A DNA stretch of 64,000 bases from JAZKAR01 sp040389065 (GTDB lineage: Bacteria > Pseudomonadota > Gammaproteobacteria > Burkholderiales > Casimicrobiaceae): the NCBI GenBank assembly GCA_040389065.1, contig JAZKAR010000015.1:47106-111105 (forward strand), in the 5' to 3' direction. The position numbers were made by a program, and so were the translations under genes. The notes under the pieces were generated by a model. That model had not been told where the DNA came from. It searched no databases and saw only the letters and a list, made by a program, of their open reading frames with translations. This document shows positions 41,814 through 50,757 of this stretch, piece by piece. Positions within the stretch are counted from its first letter, which is position 1. Each line of letters opens with the position of its first letter.

Positions 41814-43178
41814 TTATCGCGACTCTCCCATTCCTCGAAACTGCTTAGCCAGATACGTAGCATAATGATCTGTCATACCGCTTACAAAATCGATAACACG
41901 CATCAGGGCAAGGTACTTGGGTGTATGGCGCGTTTTTTCAGGATGCCTGAGAAAGGGGGGGAATGAGCTTTCACCAATCATATCTAGTACACGTTTACTT
42001 CTAAACGAAAGCTTGTTGGGCTGGCTTACCCATTCATCAACGCCGTGGCACATTACTTCTAAAATAGTGCAAATAATATTGTAGGCACCTATTTCGAGTT
42101 CTACTTTACGAGGATGAGAAAATATTTTTTCTTTAGCCATTTTTTTAGCGTTGTAAATACAAAGCTGTACTCTTTCATCGCACAGCGGCAGTAATTCATG
42201 ATGCTCACCTTCTAAAATGGCTTCTTCATGCTTTACAAACGCTTCGGCAGCAGCCTCTACAAAAGCAGAAATAATTTTGCCGCGAATAAGAGGAGGGCGT
42301 CTTCGTGTTTTAACCTGGGTAAGATCATGTTTTAATTCTTCTAGCCTGCTGGCTTGCAGTACAGGTTGGAACAGTTCAAACACTTCATCCCATTCTAGTA
42401 AGCCCATTTCTAATCCATCTTCGAGATCAAGCAGGCCATAGCAAAAATCATCGGCTGCCTCCATTAAATGTACTAATGGATGCCTGCAGTACCAGGCATC
42501 AGAGGCTAAAGGTTTTAATCCTACCGCTTGAGCAATTTCGTGAAACATGTCTAGTTCAGTTTGAAACACGCCGTATTTATCTGATTTTGGCCGTTTGTTT
42601 TCTGTCGCGCATAGTGACGTCCAGGGGTACTTAATAAAAGAGGCTAGCGAGGCATAGGTTAAACGCATTCCGCCATCATAGGTATGGTATTCAGAAGAGA
42701 CGAGAACACGCAAACCCTGCGCATTTCCCTCAAAGTTCATTAAGTCACAAGCTTCTTCAGGGTATAAATCGTTTAAGTATTGGGCGCCATCATGTTGAAA
42801 CCAATAGCGAATGGCTTCTTCTCCCGTATGACCAAAAGGAGGATTGCCAATATCATGCGCCAGGCAGGCGGTTTGAATAATATCGCCTACATCGGCAGGT
42901 TGAATTCCAGGGGGAAGCCGTTGCTTTTCTTCAAGCGCCTGGCCTACTCGAATACCTAAGCTTCTACCCACACAGGCAACCTCTAGGCTATGTGTTAAAC
43001 GGTTATGAATGTGATCATTCGTAACAAGAGGGTGTACCTGCGTTTTTCGGGCTAAGCGGCGGAAGGCTCCTGAGAAAATTACTTTGTCATGGTCAGAATT
43101 AAAAGGGGAGCGGCCTACTTCAGCTTTAGGAGGGCGGTTTCCGAGCCGTGTAGTGTTTAACAGTGTTTTCCAATCCAT
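41814..43178 (-). CDS. dgt: Deoxyguanosinetriphosphate triphosphohydrolase-like HD protein
   Basis: 454 residues from the ATG at 43178 (MDWKTLLNTTRLG). The longer frame to 43277 overlaps the RNase gene and is rejected. RNRLTHSLEVACVGRSLG-type and TACLAHDIGNPPFGHTGEEA segments hold the H...HD...D metal site. FEGNAQGLRVL and KYPWTS follow, as in the dNTP triphosphohydrolase family. It removes triphosphate from dGTP or other dNTPs and so adjusts nucleotide pools. Length and order fit the longer Dgt class. Confidence 0.92.
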   Translation of the reverse strand: MDWKTLLNTTRLGNRPPKAEVGRSPFNSDHDKVIFSGAFRRLARKTQVHPLVTNDHIHNRLTHSLEVACVGRSLGIRVGQALEEKQRLPPGIQPADVGDIIQTACLAHDIGNPPFGHTGEEAIRYWFQHDGAQYLNDLYPEEACDLMNFEGNAQGLRVLVSSEYHTYDGGMRLTYASLASFIKYPWTSLCATENKRPKSDKYGVFQTELDMFHEIAQAVGLKPLASDAWYCRHPLVHLMEAADDFCYGLLDLEDGLEMGLLEWDEVFELFQPVLQASRLEELKHDLTQVKTRRRPPLIRGKIISAFVEAAAEAFVKHEEAILEGEHHELLPLCDERVQLCIYNAKKMAKEKIFSHPRKVELEIGAYNIICTILEVMCHGVDEWVSQPNKLSFRSKRVLDMIGESSFPPFLRHPEKTRHTPKYLALMRVIDFVSGMTDHYATYLAKQFRGMGESR

Positions 43179-43201
43179 ACTGTAATAATCCCATTTATTT
43201 T

Positions 43202-43906
43202 TTAGCGAATACTTTGTACAAGAAAATCTGGTTGCGCACAGCTTTTGAAGGTTCGTTTCAATACCTCTGGAGAACATGAACGAGGATTATTCAACTTATC
43301 AAAACAAATATAGACTTCTCTTAAAAACCTCCCATTACCGCTGCAACTCATTCCAATTGCATTCGCATTTAGAGCACCGTTAACCGAGCTGAATGCTGCG
43401 CGCAATTCATCAATAGTGGTGCGAAAAGGTTGATCGGGTTGCCTATAATTCTGAGGAATATTAATTCTATTTTTAAGCTGGTTTGAAAGCGCCAGATAAG
43501 CTTCAGGATTCAACCCTGTGCATGTGCCATGTTTTTTCCACTCATGCTTCATCAGTTGATCGCTAGGGTAAAGCGACGGAAATTGCTCTTTAAGCTCGTA
43601 AGGAAACGGGGTGTTGGTACAGTTTTGCGGATAGCCGCGCTCAAATTGCGGCCATAAGCCATGCAGAACAAAGCCAAGTTTTTTACCGATTGAGCATTGA
43701 GGCGTTGTGTTAGATGCTGTAGCACAATAGTCAGGCGACCAACTAAGTGCTAATAAATAATAATCAAATGCGCCTGGAGTATTTTTTTCTACGCCTGCCT
43801 GTTCGCTATTTGAATACGATGGATAATAATGCCGGCGTGCTTCAAGCGTTGTAGAGAATATCAGGGTAGCAGCGGCTAACAGGAGGTGTAGATGGCGCTT
43901 TTTCAT
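43202..43906 (-). CDS. Ribonuclease T2-family periplasmic RNase
   Basis: 234 residues with a signal peptide (LHLLLAAATLIFSTTLEA). LSWSPDYCATA is the opening strand, FVLHGLWPQFERGYPQNC holds catalytic histidine 1 (CAS I), and MKHEWKKHGTCTGL holds the second histidine, Glu and Lys (CAS II). Eight or so cysteines suggest disulfides. It degrades RNA in the periplasm, like E. coli RNase I. The ATG at 43906 is chosen because the earlier frame adds no signal function. It ends 23 bases before dgt, in the same direction, so the two may be co-transcribed. Confidence 0.93.
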   Translation of the reverse strand: MKKRHLHLLLAAATLIFSTTLEARRHYYPSYSNSEQAGVEKNTPGAFDYYLLALSWSPDYCATASNTTPQCSIGKKLGFVLHGLWPQFERGYPQNCTNTPFPYELKEQFPSLYPSDQLMKHEWKKHGTCTGLNPEAYLALSNQLKNRINIPQNYRQPDQPFRTTIDELRAAFSSVNGALNANAIGMSCSGNGRFLREVYICFDKLNNPRSCSPEVLKRTFKSCAQPDFLVQSIR

Positions 43907-43954
43907 GGGTTCTTTCTGCAAGGCTAAAAAGAAAAATGTTACGTTAGAGAAGTT

Positions 43955-44485
43955 TTACTCAAGAATACATTCCATTTGAATATTACATCGTTCATAAGGC
44001 GATAGTGCGCCTTTAACTTCTTTAAAACCTAATTTATGATACAAGTTAATTGCTGACGTGAGTATCGTATTGCTCTCTAAATAAAGACGCTTGGCACCTA
44101 ATTTTTTAGCCTTGGCAATCATTTCTTGCCCTAACCGTAATCCTACTCCCTGGCCTCTACACTGCGTTGACACACTCATTTTTGCGAGTTCATACGTTTC
44201 AGAATTTATTTTAATTAAGGCACAGGTTCCAACGGGTTCGCCATTGCATAAAGCAATCAAAATATGGCCTCCGTTATCACATATGTACGCTTGCGGAGAA
44301 TTGAGTGATAGGTGATCAGCCTCTTCCATTTTAAACCACTGGGTGATCCACTCTTCATTCAGCTTTTTAAAGCTTGTTTGATATTTTGCCTCGTATTCCA
44401 CGATTTGAATATCTGCTATTTGTTTACTTGAGGAAGGTATTGGGGCCTGATCACTACATTCATGTGTTTCGCTATGTTCAGCCAT
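43955..44485 (-). CDS. GNAT-family N-acetyltransferase
   Basis: 176 residues. ILIALCNGEPVGTCALIKI and YELAKMSVSTQCRGQGVGLRL contain the acetyl-CoA-binding loop R-G-Q-G-V-G. ANSNTILT-like AKRLYLESNTILTSAINLYH and KLGFKEVKG complete the GNAT fold. The N-terminal 25 residues are Ser/His-rich and unstructured. The substrate is unknown. It lies 49 bases upstream of the RNase T2 gene on the same strand. Confidence 0.87.
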   Translation of the reverse strand: MAEHSETHECSDQAPIPSSSKQIADIQIVEYEAKYQTSFKKLNEEWITQWFKMEEADHLSLNSPQAYICDNGGHILIALCNGEPVGTCALIKINSETYELAKMSVSTQCRGQGVGLRLGQEMIAKAKKLGAKRLYLESNTILTSAINLYHKLGFKEVKGALSPYERCNIQMECILE

Positions 44486-44526
44486 ATTTTATTCCTATAT
44501 TTTTGGAGATTAGCTCAACATTTTAA

Positions 44527-44632
44527 TTAGAAGTTACGCTGTTGTGTTCCTTCAGCGTGTTGGCAACTTGCTGTAGTCTTTGTTCTGGGAGGGTTCTCGT
44601 ACCTTGATACAGTTCAACTGCGTAATTTCTAA
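44527..44632 (+). mobile_element. Palindromic MITE-like element, copy 8
   Basis: 106 bases from TTAGAAGTTACGCTGTTGTG to GTTCAACTGCGTAATTTCTAA, with core GGCAACTTGCTGTAGTCTTTG. It ends 5 bases before the clsB stop codon, between clsB and the GNAT gene. Confidence 0.85.
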
Positions 44633-44637
44633 TACTT

Positions 44638-45780
44638 CTAACGAGGCGGTAAAATAAGCCATCGAATGAAAAACAAGCAAAAGTTTTGCAGAAAGCGTGT
44701 TAACAAGCTTCGATGTTGGTAACTGTCGAATTCAATTTTTACGCTTTCGTTTTGAATGTGGGTTTCAAGAATGCTCTGAAGCTTGTTGGCGAATTGATTA
44801 TCTTGAATAATTACATTCGCTTCTAGATTAAAATTAAGGCTCAGAGGGTCGAGGTTGCACGAGCCAACGGTTGACCAAACATTGTCTATCACCGCTACTT
44901 TTGCGTGCAGATAAGAAGGCTTATATTCATATATTTCAACGCCATGCTTAAGAAACTCATGGTACATCGCTTGCGTTGCCAATTTTACTGCCCAAAATTC
45001 AGGTAAGCCTTGTAGAAGAAGGCGAACTCTAACCCCACGCTTGCGTGCTTGCTTTAATCGAAAGCGAAGTTTGAAACCTGGTAAAAAATAGGCGTTAGCA
45101 ATAAGAATAGATTGTTGCGCACTGCTAATCGCTTTCAAATATTCTTTTTCAATACTTTTTCGATGCGCTAAATTGGTACGCACCACAAACGCTGCACGAG
45201 ATTGACCATTTGCGGGAGGAGATTCACTAAAAGCGGGCGCTAAAGCGGGAAAGTAACTTTTCCAGTCATTAAGCTGCCGTAAGAATAACCATGACATTCG
45301 CTTTTGTATGCGAGGAACTAAAGGGCCTTCAATTTGAACCGCATAATCAAGCCGTGCAGGTTGGTTGGGCTGCTGAAGGTAATCATCCCCTACGTTTATA
45401 CCGCCAATAAAAGCAACGCACTGATCGATAGCAATACATTTTCGGTGTAAACGTGAAAAAGTAGCTTTTTGTAAAAGTTGTAATCCTCTTAATGGCTGAT
45501 AAAACCGCACTTGAATGCCAAGCTGCTGCCAGCTTTTTACGACTTCGCTGGGAAAGTTATGAGAACCAAAACTATCTAATAGTACGTGAATTTTTACGCC
45601 ACGTTTTACCGCTTGAGTAAATGCTTCCCCTAGTTTTTGGCCAATGTTATCCCATTGATAAATATAGGTTTCAAAAAAAATTTCGCTCTTGGCTTTGTAA
45701 ATAGCCTCTAAAACAGCATTGAAAAATGAGTCGCCGTTTTCTAAAAGCTTAAGCGTGTTACCGTTAGTCCATAGTGCCAT
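44638..45780 (-). CDS. clsB: Cardiolipin synthase B-like phospholipase D-family enzyme
   Basis: 380 residues. The two HKD motifs are HRKCIAIDQCVAFIGG (about residue 113) and HAKVAVIDNVWSTVGS (about residue 290); each supplies the His-Lys-Asp of a phosphatidyltransferase. LLENGDSFFNAVLEAI opens as in E. coli ClsB. A C-terminal hydrophobic stretch (FLQNFCLFFIRWLILPP) may anchor it to the membrane. It makes cardiolipin or transfers phosphatidyl groups. It starts 17 bases inside the end of ybhP, matching the ybhP-clsB order known in enterobacteria. Confidence 0.92.
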   Translation of the reverse strand: MALWTNGNTLKLLENGDSFFNAVLEAIYKAKSEIFFETYIYQWDNIGQKLGEAFTQAVKRGVKIHVLLDSFGSHNFPSEVVKSWQQLGIQVRFYQPLRGLQLLQKATFSRLHRKCIAIDQCVAFIGGINVGDDYLQQPNQPARLDYAVQIEGPLVPRIQKRMSWLFLRQLNDWKSYFPALAPAFSESPPANGQSRAAFVVRTNLAHRKSIEKEYLKAISSAQQSILIANAYFLPGFKLRFRLKQARKRGVRVRLLLQGLPEFWAVKLATQAMYHEFLKHGVEIYEYKPSYLHAKVAVIDNVWSTVGSCNLDPLSLNFNLEANVIIQDNQFANKLQSILETHIQNESVKIEFDSYQHRSLLTRFLQNFCLFFIRWLILPPR

Positions 45781-46522
45781 GGAGTTCTATTTCAGCAATA
45801 AGAGGAAGATGGTCAGAAAGCCTGGGCCAAGGCTGCTGTTTCATGGTAGTGCACTGGTGAACATCAAATCCTCGCCCATAGATACGATCAAGGCTTAGCA
45901 CAGGCCAAAAGCTAGGAAAAGTTTTTGCAAGTTTGCCATGCTGCAAGCGGTGGCATTCAAAAAGATCGAGTGGTTGCGCTAACAGGGTTTCTGCTTGGTT
46001 GCTCCAATCATTAAAATCGCCAGCCATAATGAGCGGTACCTCACTAGGAACTTGCGCTTCAATGTAGTTTTCAATCATTTCGTACTGTTGCTGTCGATGT
46101 AGAGCCAAAAGATTAAGATGTGTACAGATGCAATGTAATGGCTGAGCAACTCCAGGCAGAGCAATTTCACAATGCAGCAAGCCCCGCTGTTCAAGATGAT
46201 AAAGACTTAAATCATGCAAATGAGATCGCGTAATTGGAAACTTAGATAAAAGTGCATTACCATGATGACCAGTGGAGTACACAGCATTCCGCCCGTAAGC
46301 AAACTCTTCCCAGATTTCGTCTGCTAAAAACTCATATTGTGATTCTTCTGGCCAGCTTTCATGATGTTTACTATGAAGATGATGTTCACCTATTACTTCT
46401 TGAAGAAAAACAAGATCAGCTGATATTTCACGAATAGCCTCTCGAAGCTCATGTAACACAAAGCGGCGATTGAAAATCGAAAAGCCTTTATGCATATTGA
46501 TCGTTAGAATTCGAAGTTTCAA
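45764..46522 (-). CDS. ybhP: Endonuclease/exonuclease/phosphatase-family protein, YbhP-like
   Basis: 252 residues from a TTG at 46522, preceded by AGGA eight bases away. LTINMHKGFSIFNRRFVL, LVFLQEVIGEHHLHSK, YGRNAVYSTGHHGNALLS and LIMAGDFNDW match YbhP closely and hold the metal-binding Asn, Glu, Asp and His of the EEP fold. The ATG at 46573 is also open, but its codons lie inside a repeat element (46558-46728). The extra residues would therefore be element-derived. YbhP is a conserved partner of ClsB, and the 17-base overlap with clsB supports a joint role in lipid metabolism. Confidence 0.88.
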   Translation of the reverse strand: MKLRILTINMHKGFSIFNRRFVLHELREAIREISADLVFLQEVIGEHHLHSKHHESWPEESQYEFLADEIWEEFAYGRNAVYSTGHHGNALLSKFPITRSHLHDLSLYHLEQRGLLHCEIALPGVAQPLHCICTHLNLLALHRQQQYEMIENYIEAQVPSEVPLIMAGDFNDWSNQAETLLAQPLDLFECHRLQHGKLAKTFPSFWPVLSLDRIYGRGFDVHQCTTMKQQPWPRLSDHLPLIAEIELHGTMD

Positions 46523-46557
46523 TTGCGCTATCCTAAAAGTTTTAATGGCTACTTCAC

Positions 46558-46728
46558 TAGGGCATGTCATCAATTACTAACTACGGCTTGCTGCAAACAA
46601 GGATTCCTGCGCTTCCGCTCCTCATGTACTTTATGTACACCGCCCGGGGCGGTTCTCGTAAAACCTTGTTTTGATTTCGTCGAAGCTTCGCTTTCGCTAA
46701 CCCGTAGCGTAATTGATGACACGCCCTA
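46558..46728. mobile_element. MITE-like element with 20-bp inverted repeats, second family
   Basis: 171 bases bounded by TAGGGCATGTCATCAATTAC (46558-46577) and GTAATTGATGACACGCCCTA (46709-46728), inverted copies with one mismatch. Flanking TA dinucleotides at both ends would fit a TA-target transposon such as the IS630/Tc1 group. An internal GTACTTTATGTAC palindrome and CGCCCGGGGCG lie near the middle. No transposase is encoded. It touches the 5' end of ybhP. Confidence 0.75.
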
Positions 46729-46912
46729 TATTTTAATGGTGTAAATACTCAAATTCTTGTGTAAGAAGAGCATGATCAATGCTAGGAGAGAAGCGGCGTC
46801 GACTAGTGAATGGACTAGTGCATGGCTAAAGGTTATTTGTATAAAGTTTATCAGATTTATAATTTACTACGGTAGTTTAATTGGTATGTAGACACGCGTA
46901 TCGAACATGCAT
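46729..46912. other. Short non-coding stretch
   Basis: AT-rich sequence with a direct repeat GACTAGTG (twice near 46800-46820). No gene, terminator or RNA was recognised. Confidence 0.5.
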
Positions 46913-48241
46913 TTATTGCACGACGTAACGATGCTGTAGGCTTTTTTCTAGCTTATCATGAGGGCTTAATAAATCTGATAGTTGACCCAAAGGGCGAACC
47001 AGAGCAAAGTATTGTTGTCTAGCACGAACAAACACTACTTCTTTTTCAGGATAGCGAAGCGCTGTTAATGCACCACCAAACACGCAGCCAGTATCTAAGC
47101 ATAGTGTGTTATTTAACCATTCAGCCTGTTGAAGAGGTGTATGCCCATATACAACAAGCGCTTCTCCTTTATAAGCCTCGGCCCAGTTATAACGAATAGG
47201 TAAGCCAAAGGCATCTGTTTTGCCTGTTGTTTCGCCATACATAGAAAAATAACGAACTTTATTTGAGTCACGCCCATGCATCTCTTCTTTCAACCCTGCG
47301 TGCGCTACCACAAGCTTGCCTTCATTCAATACATAATGGCTAACTAATTGTTCTAAAAAATTAGCGGTTTGATCTCTAAACGCTGATGTTTCAAGAGAAA
47401 ATTGCTCCATAGACTCTTTAAGGCCATGTGACAACGTGATATCGCGCCCGCGTAATGCTTTAACCAGTTTTACATCATGGTTTCCTGCTACACAATAACC
47501 TTGACCAGATTGCGTAATATCCATCACAAAGCGAACTACTTCGGGAGATTTTGGACCTCTATCGACTAAGTCTCCTAAGAAAATAATTTTGCGATGATCA
47601 GGATGATGAAGAATGTATTGATGGTTATTTAAGGAAACGTGATAACCAAGTTTTAAAAGCAAATCGAGAAGTTCATCAAAGCATCCATGAATATCTCCAA
47701 TAATATCAAACGGCCCGTGTTCAAGTTTTTTGTTATTTGGCAATGGCTGGCGTTCAATGGTTAAGGTATTCATTTCTTCAGTAAAGGGTAACGTATAAAT
47801 GCGTCGAAAACCTTCGCTCTCTAAGCATGAAAGTCTACTTTGGTGGGGGCGAAACGTGCTTTCATCATCGCTTTGCCCAAATCCTATAGCAGTGGGTTCT
47901 TGATGAATTGATTGCGGTGTATCAATAACGATAGCTGTGCATGGGCAATGATATTGATGGGCTAACGAAAGCAGCGATTTTCTATGGTCAGATTGCCTGT
48001 GTGGGCTATTAACTACGGTTAATAAACCCTCTTTAAGGCGGTTGCGAACAACGTTAAGTAACTCTTGCCATGCATGTTTCGAGTGCGCCTGACTATGTTC
48101 ACTATCACCTTCTGGTAGTTTGGGTATTTCAAAAGACAGTATTTCAGATGACAGAAAATGCTTCGCGGCAATGTCCAACATAACTGAAGCAGAAACATCT
48201 ATAAAAACAACAAGAGAGAATTCAGGGAGTTGTATTTTCAT
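46913..48241 (-). CDS. Pnkp-like protein: degenerate kinase domain plus intact metallophosphatase domain
   Basis: 442 residues. Residues 1-160 align with the polynucleotide kinase half of bacterial Pnkp (LPEFSLVVFI, AKHFLSSEILS, EGFRRIYTLPF). The Walker A loop that should read G-x-S-G-S-G-K-S/T is DVSASVMLD, and the later DATN and arginine-lid positions are changed too. The second half (from about 185) keeps the metallophosphatase motifs DIIGDIHGCFDEL, FLGDLVDRGPKS, VAGNHDVKL, VVAHAGL and VYGHTPL. The Pnkp ligase domain is absent, and no hen1 is nearby. A phosphatase with a dead kinase as substrate-binding or dimer module is the likeliest reading; a Ser/Thr or nucleotide phosphatase role is open. 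Confidence 0.82.
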   Translation of the reverse strand: MKIQLPEFSLVVFIDVSASVMLDIAAKHFLSSEILSFEIPKLPEGDSEHSQAHSKHAWQELLNVVRNRLKEGLLTVVNSPHRQSDHRKSLLSLAHQYHCPCTAIVIDTPQSIHQEPTAIGFGQSDDESTFRPHQSRLSCLESEGFRRIYTLPFTEEMNTLTIERQPLPNNKKLEHGPFDIIGDIHGCFDELLDLLLKLGYHVSLNNHQYILHHPDHRKIIFLGDLVDRGPKSPEVVRFVMDITQSGQGYCVAGNHDVKLVKALRGRDITLSHGLKESMEQFSLETSAFRDQTANFLEQLVSHYVLNEGKLVVAHAGLKEEMHGRDSNKVRYFSMYGETTGKTDAFGLPIRYNWAEAYKGEALVVYGHTPLQQAEWLNNTLCLDTGCVFGGALTALRYPEKEVVFVRARQQYFALVRPLGQLSDLLSPHDKLEKSLQHRYVVQ

Positions 48242-48651
48242 TCGTGTTTTTCCATTTAAATCCGATAAAAAACTGCTAACAAAGGGAATAAAATAAAACG
48301 TTATTTATTCCCGGCTTTTTATTTTTATTTCCTCAAAAAACTCTTATGTGCTTTGTTCTCATTTTAACGCTCATTGATTTTGTGGTTTGGAAAATTTTCT
48401 AAAACAATGATTTATTAGAGCTATATTATTTTTTATTAACCGTGATAATGGAAAATATTCAAGGTATTGATATTGTTGTGGTAGTGGTTAATTTTTTATA
48501 AAGAAACAAAATTTAATAGATTAAAAGCTAGGGTTTATGGCAGTTTAAAGTTTGAATGATAGACTGCTATGTGGTACGATTTTCTCGGCTTTTAATAAAA
48601 GCTTGATGCGCATATTGTTATGCGACCTTATGTTCACTAAAGGTGATGTTG
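48242..48651. other. AT-rich non-coding region upstream of the first PEP-CTERM gene
   Basis: 410 bases separate two genes transcribed away from each other. AAAGG at 48640-48643 is the ribosome-binding site for the gene at 48652. No clear promoter, hairpin or repeat stood out. Confidence 0.5.
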
Positions 48652-49122
48652 ATGAAAAAAATATTTTGTACTTCTTTTGTGGCTCTTGCTGCGTTAGCTT
48701 CAGTAAATGCGTCAGCTACTGTTTATAATGCAGGTTCTATTGCATCAAACAACACTATTCAGTTGCTTAATATTGGATTTGTAGGTACTGGTGCCTTATC
48801 AGATACAATTAACTTTACGTTAACCTCAAATGCCTCAACTGCAAGTGTAGCCGCAGCGGGATTTTTTATTGATAATTTTACTGCTTCTCTTTATGATGCC
48901 AGCAATACTCTTCTTGGCTCAGGAGCAAACTTCTCATCTTTTAATGTAGGCGCATTAACATCAGGTAACTATCACCTGAATGTTACAGGTAATGTATCAG
49001 CTCCATTTGGTGGTGCTTACATTGCTGCTATTACACCTGCGCCAGAACCAGAAACCTGGGCAATGATGTTAGCAGGCCTTGGTTTTGTGGCTTCTGCTGC
49101 ACGCCGTAAAAAAAATGCTTAA
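48652..49122 (+). CDS. FxDxF-type PEP-CTERM protein, paralog 1
   Basis: 156 residues from the ATG at 48652 (MKKIFCTSFVALAALASVNA). Three earlier in-frame starts exist, but AAAGG is best placed for this one. Cleavage is likely after ASA. The mature part is a small beta domain with DTINFTLTSN, where FxDxF-type proteins carry their motif. The C-terminus PEPETWAMMLAGLG, a hydrophobic helix and AARRKKNA form the exosortase sorting signal. Such proteins are exported and processed at the outer envelope. It has a close paralog 876 bases downstream; see that entry. No exosortase gene is in this window. Confidence 0.88.
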   Translation: MKKIFCTSFVALAALASVNASATVYNAGSIASNNTIQLLNIGFVGTGALSDTINFTLTSNASTASVAAAGFFIDNFTASLYDASNTLLGSGANFSSFNVGALTSGNYHLNVTGNVSAPFGGAYIAAITPAPEPETWAMMLAGLGFVASAARRKKNA

Positions 49123-49135
49123 TTAGCGTTAAGTT

Positions 49136-49164
49136 GAAGGGTTCTTAATATTTAAGAACCCTTC
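49136..49164 (+). terminator. Terminator-like palindrome after PEP-CTERM paralog 1
   Basis: GAAGGGTTCTTAA and TTAAGAACCCTTC form a perfect 13-bp stem with a three-base loop, 13 bases after the stop codon. The T tract is short (ATGTTTCT), so it is less efficient than canonical ones. Confidence 0.7.
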
Positions 49165-49997
49165 ATGTTTCTAAAATGTAGCATTCTATTCATTTCAACT
49201 TCTCTGATTTTCCTCATTATTAAATTTTTTCTATTGATAGCTATTGAAAATTATCGAATGAATTTTTGATTTTTAACATTAAATTAATTCTTTATGCTAT
49301 GTAATTGGCAGAAATATAAAAAAAATAAAGCCATCATTTTCTTCGAATTTTTCTTTCTCTTAAGCTTTCTTTACACTATTAATATTAGTAGCTATTTGAA
49401 GAATTAAGTAAGAGGTATTAGGAAAAATAATCGGTGTTATATTGCGCATGTTTAAATTTTTATAATAAATTAAATAATTGTATTGATTGATTTTTTTATG
49501 TGACGAAAGCTTGGCTATTTGCATCAAGATCACAAAGCAAATGCATAGAATTAATTTTTCTAATGCATAAATCATAAATATAAAAATAATAGAGAAATAT
49601 GAGAAAAGCGTAAGATTCGCTAAATTTTAAAAATTAGCCATATGATGAAAAAGATATTAAAAGAGAAAATATATATTGAAAATATTATTAAACAGATGGT
49701 CTTAGCATTTATTTTTGATAACTAATGACAAAAATTTATATGCTTAGTGTTTGAATAAATAAATAAAATTCATTAATAAAAATAAACTGCTAAGTTGTTT
49801 AATAAGTATTTTTAAATGCATTGGTGGTTATACCTATATAGAGAATATGTATATGTTGCAAATTTTATGCTAAAAATTTTTTTTTAACGGCTAAAAATTT
49901 GAATACTTAATGCATCTGTGTTACGATTTTCGTAGTTTTATAGAGCTTGTTGTACACATTTCTTGTACGACATTTTTATTATTTAAGGGAGTAATCC
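49165..49997. other. Very AT-rich spacer between the PEP-CTERM paralogs
   Basis: 833 bases with very low G+C by eye and no convincing coding frame. The short minus-strand frame around 49360-49575 has AT-driven composition and no ribosome-binding site. AAGGGAG at about 49985 is the start signal for the second paralog. It probably holds that gene's regulatory region. Confidence 0.6.
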
Positions 49998-50486
49998 ATG
50001 AAGAAATTATTTACCGCTTCAGTAGTAGCGTTAGCGGCGTTAGCATCAGTTAATGCATCAGCCCAAGTTTATAATGCAGGTTTTATTGCTCCAAATAATA
50101 CACCTCAGTTGCTTCATAACGGCTTTGTAGGTATTGGTGCATTATCTGACACCATTAATTTTACATTGCTTTCAAATGTATCCAATGCAAATGTAGCTGC
50201 AGCTTCATTTGAGTTTGGTTCATTTCTTCATATTGATAACTTTAAAGCTTCTCTTTATGATTCAGCTAATAATCTAATTGGTAGCGGTGCAAGCTATGTG
50301 CCTTTTGCTACTGGTAGTTTAGTTGCTGGTAACTATCATTTAGATGTAACAGGTAATGTTACTGGTCAATTTGGCGGTGCTTACTCAGCTAATATTACAC
50401 CTGCACCAGAGCCAGAAACCTGGGCAATGATGTTAGCAGGTCTCGGCTTAGTAGCTTCTGCTACACGTCGTAAAAAAAGTGCTTAA
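49998..50486 (+). CDS. FxDxF-type PEP-CTERM protein, paralog 2
   Basis: 162 residues, clearly a duplicate of the gene at 48652. Shared stretches include GALSDTINFTL, GNYHLDVTGNV (NVTGNV in paralog 1) and an almost identical tail PAPEPETWAMMLAGLG. It differs by a four-residue insertion (EFGSF) near residue 76. The signal peptide MKKLFTASVVALAALASVNA is retained. It starts after AAGGGAGTAATCC. Exported, sorted by an exosortase elsewhere in the genome. The pair may supply alternative extracellular matrix or surface proteins. Confidence 0.9.
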   Translation: MKKLFTASVVALAALASVNASAQVYNAGFIAPNNTPQLLHNGFVGIGALSDTINFTLLSNVSNANVAAASFEFGSFLHIDNFKASLYDSANNLIGSGASYVPFATGSLVAGNYHLDVTGNVTGQFGGAYSANITPAPEPETWAMMLAGLGLVASATRRKKSA

Positions 50487-50524
50487 TAATCATTAAGCAT
50501 TATTAACTCTTGCGGTTTAAGAGT

Positions 50525-50569
50525 AAGGCATGGCTTTTATCATGAAAATGATAAAGGCCATGCCTTTTT
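50525..50569 (+). terminator. Rho-independent terminator after PEP-CTERM paralog 2
   Basis: AAGGCATGGC and TTTTATCAT pair with ATGATAAA and GGCCATGCCTT around a short GAAA loop, followed by T. The stem is long (about 18 bp) and the T tract is present. Confidence 0.88.
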
Positions 50570-50757
50570 GGTTTCTGCTAAGTAATTTAAGTAATTCTTG
50601 TTATTAGTTCTTGCGGTAATAATGATAAGCTATTATTTATAATATAAAAAAATAAAATAGTTAAAAATTATTATTAATAATCGATAATTTTTTCACCAAT
50701 GTAAACGCTAGTAAATGAATATTATTTATAAGATAAATAATATTATGAATCATTTTT

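Noticed and set aside
46523..46744. 73-codon plus-strand frame across the second-family element
   Set aside because: The frame lies almost wholly inside the inverted-repeat element and runs antisense to ybhP; it is better explained by the element itself.
49360..49575. 71-codon minus-strand frame in the AT-rich spacer
   Set aside because: Composition is driven by AT bias (Ile, Asn, Lys, Tyr), there is no ribosome-binding site, and it lies in a probable regulatory region.
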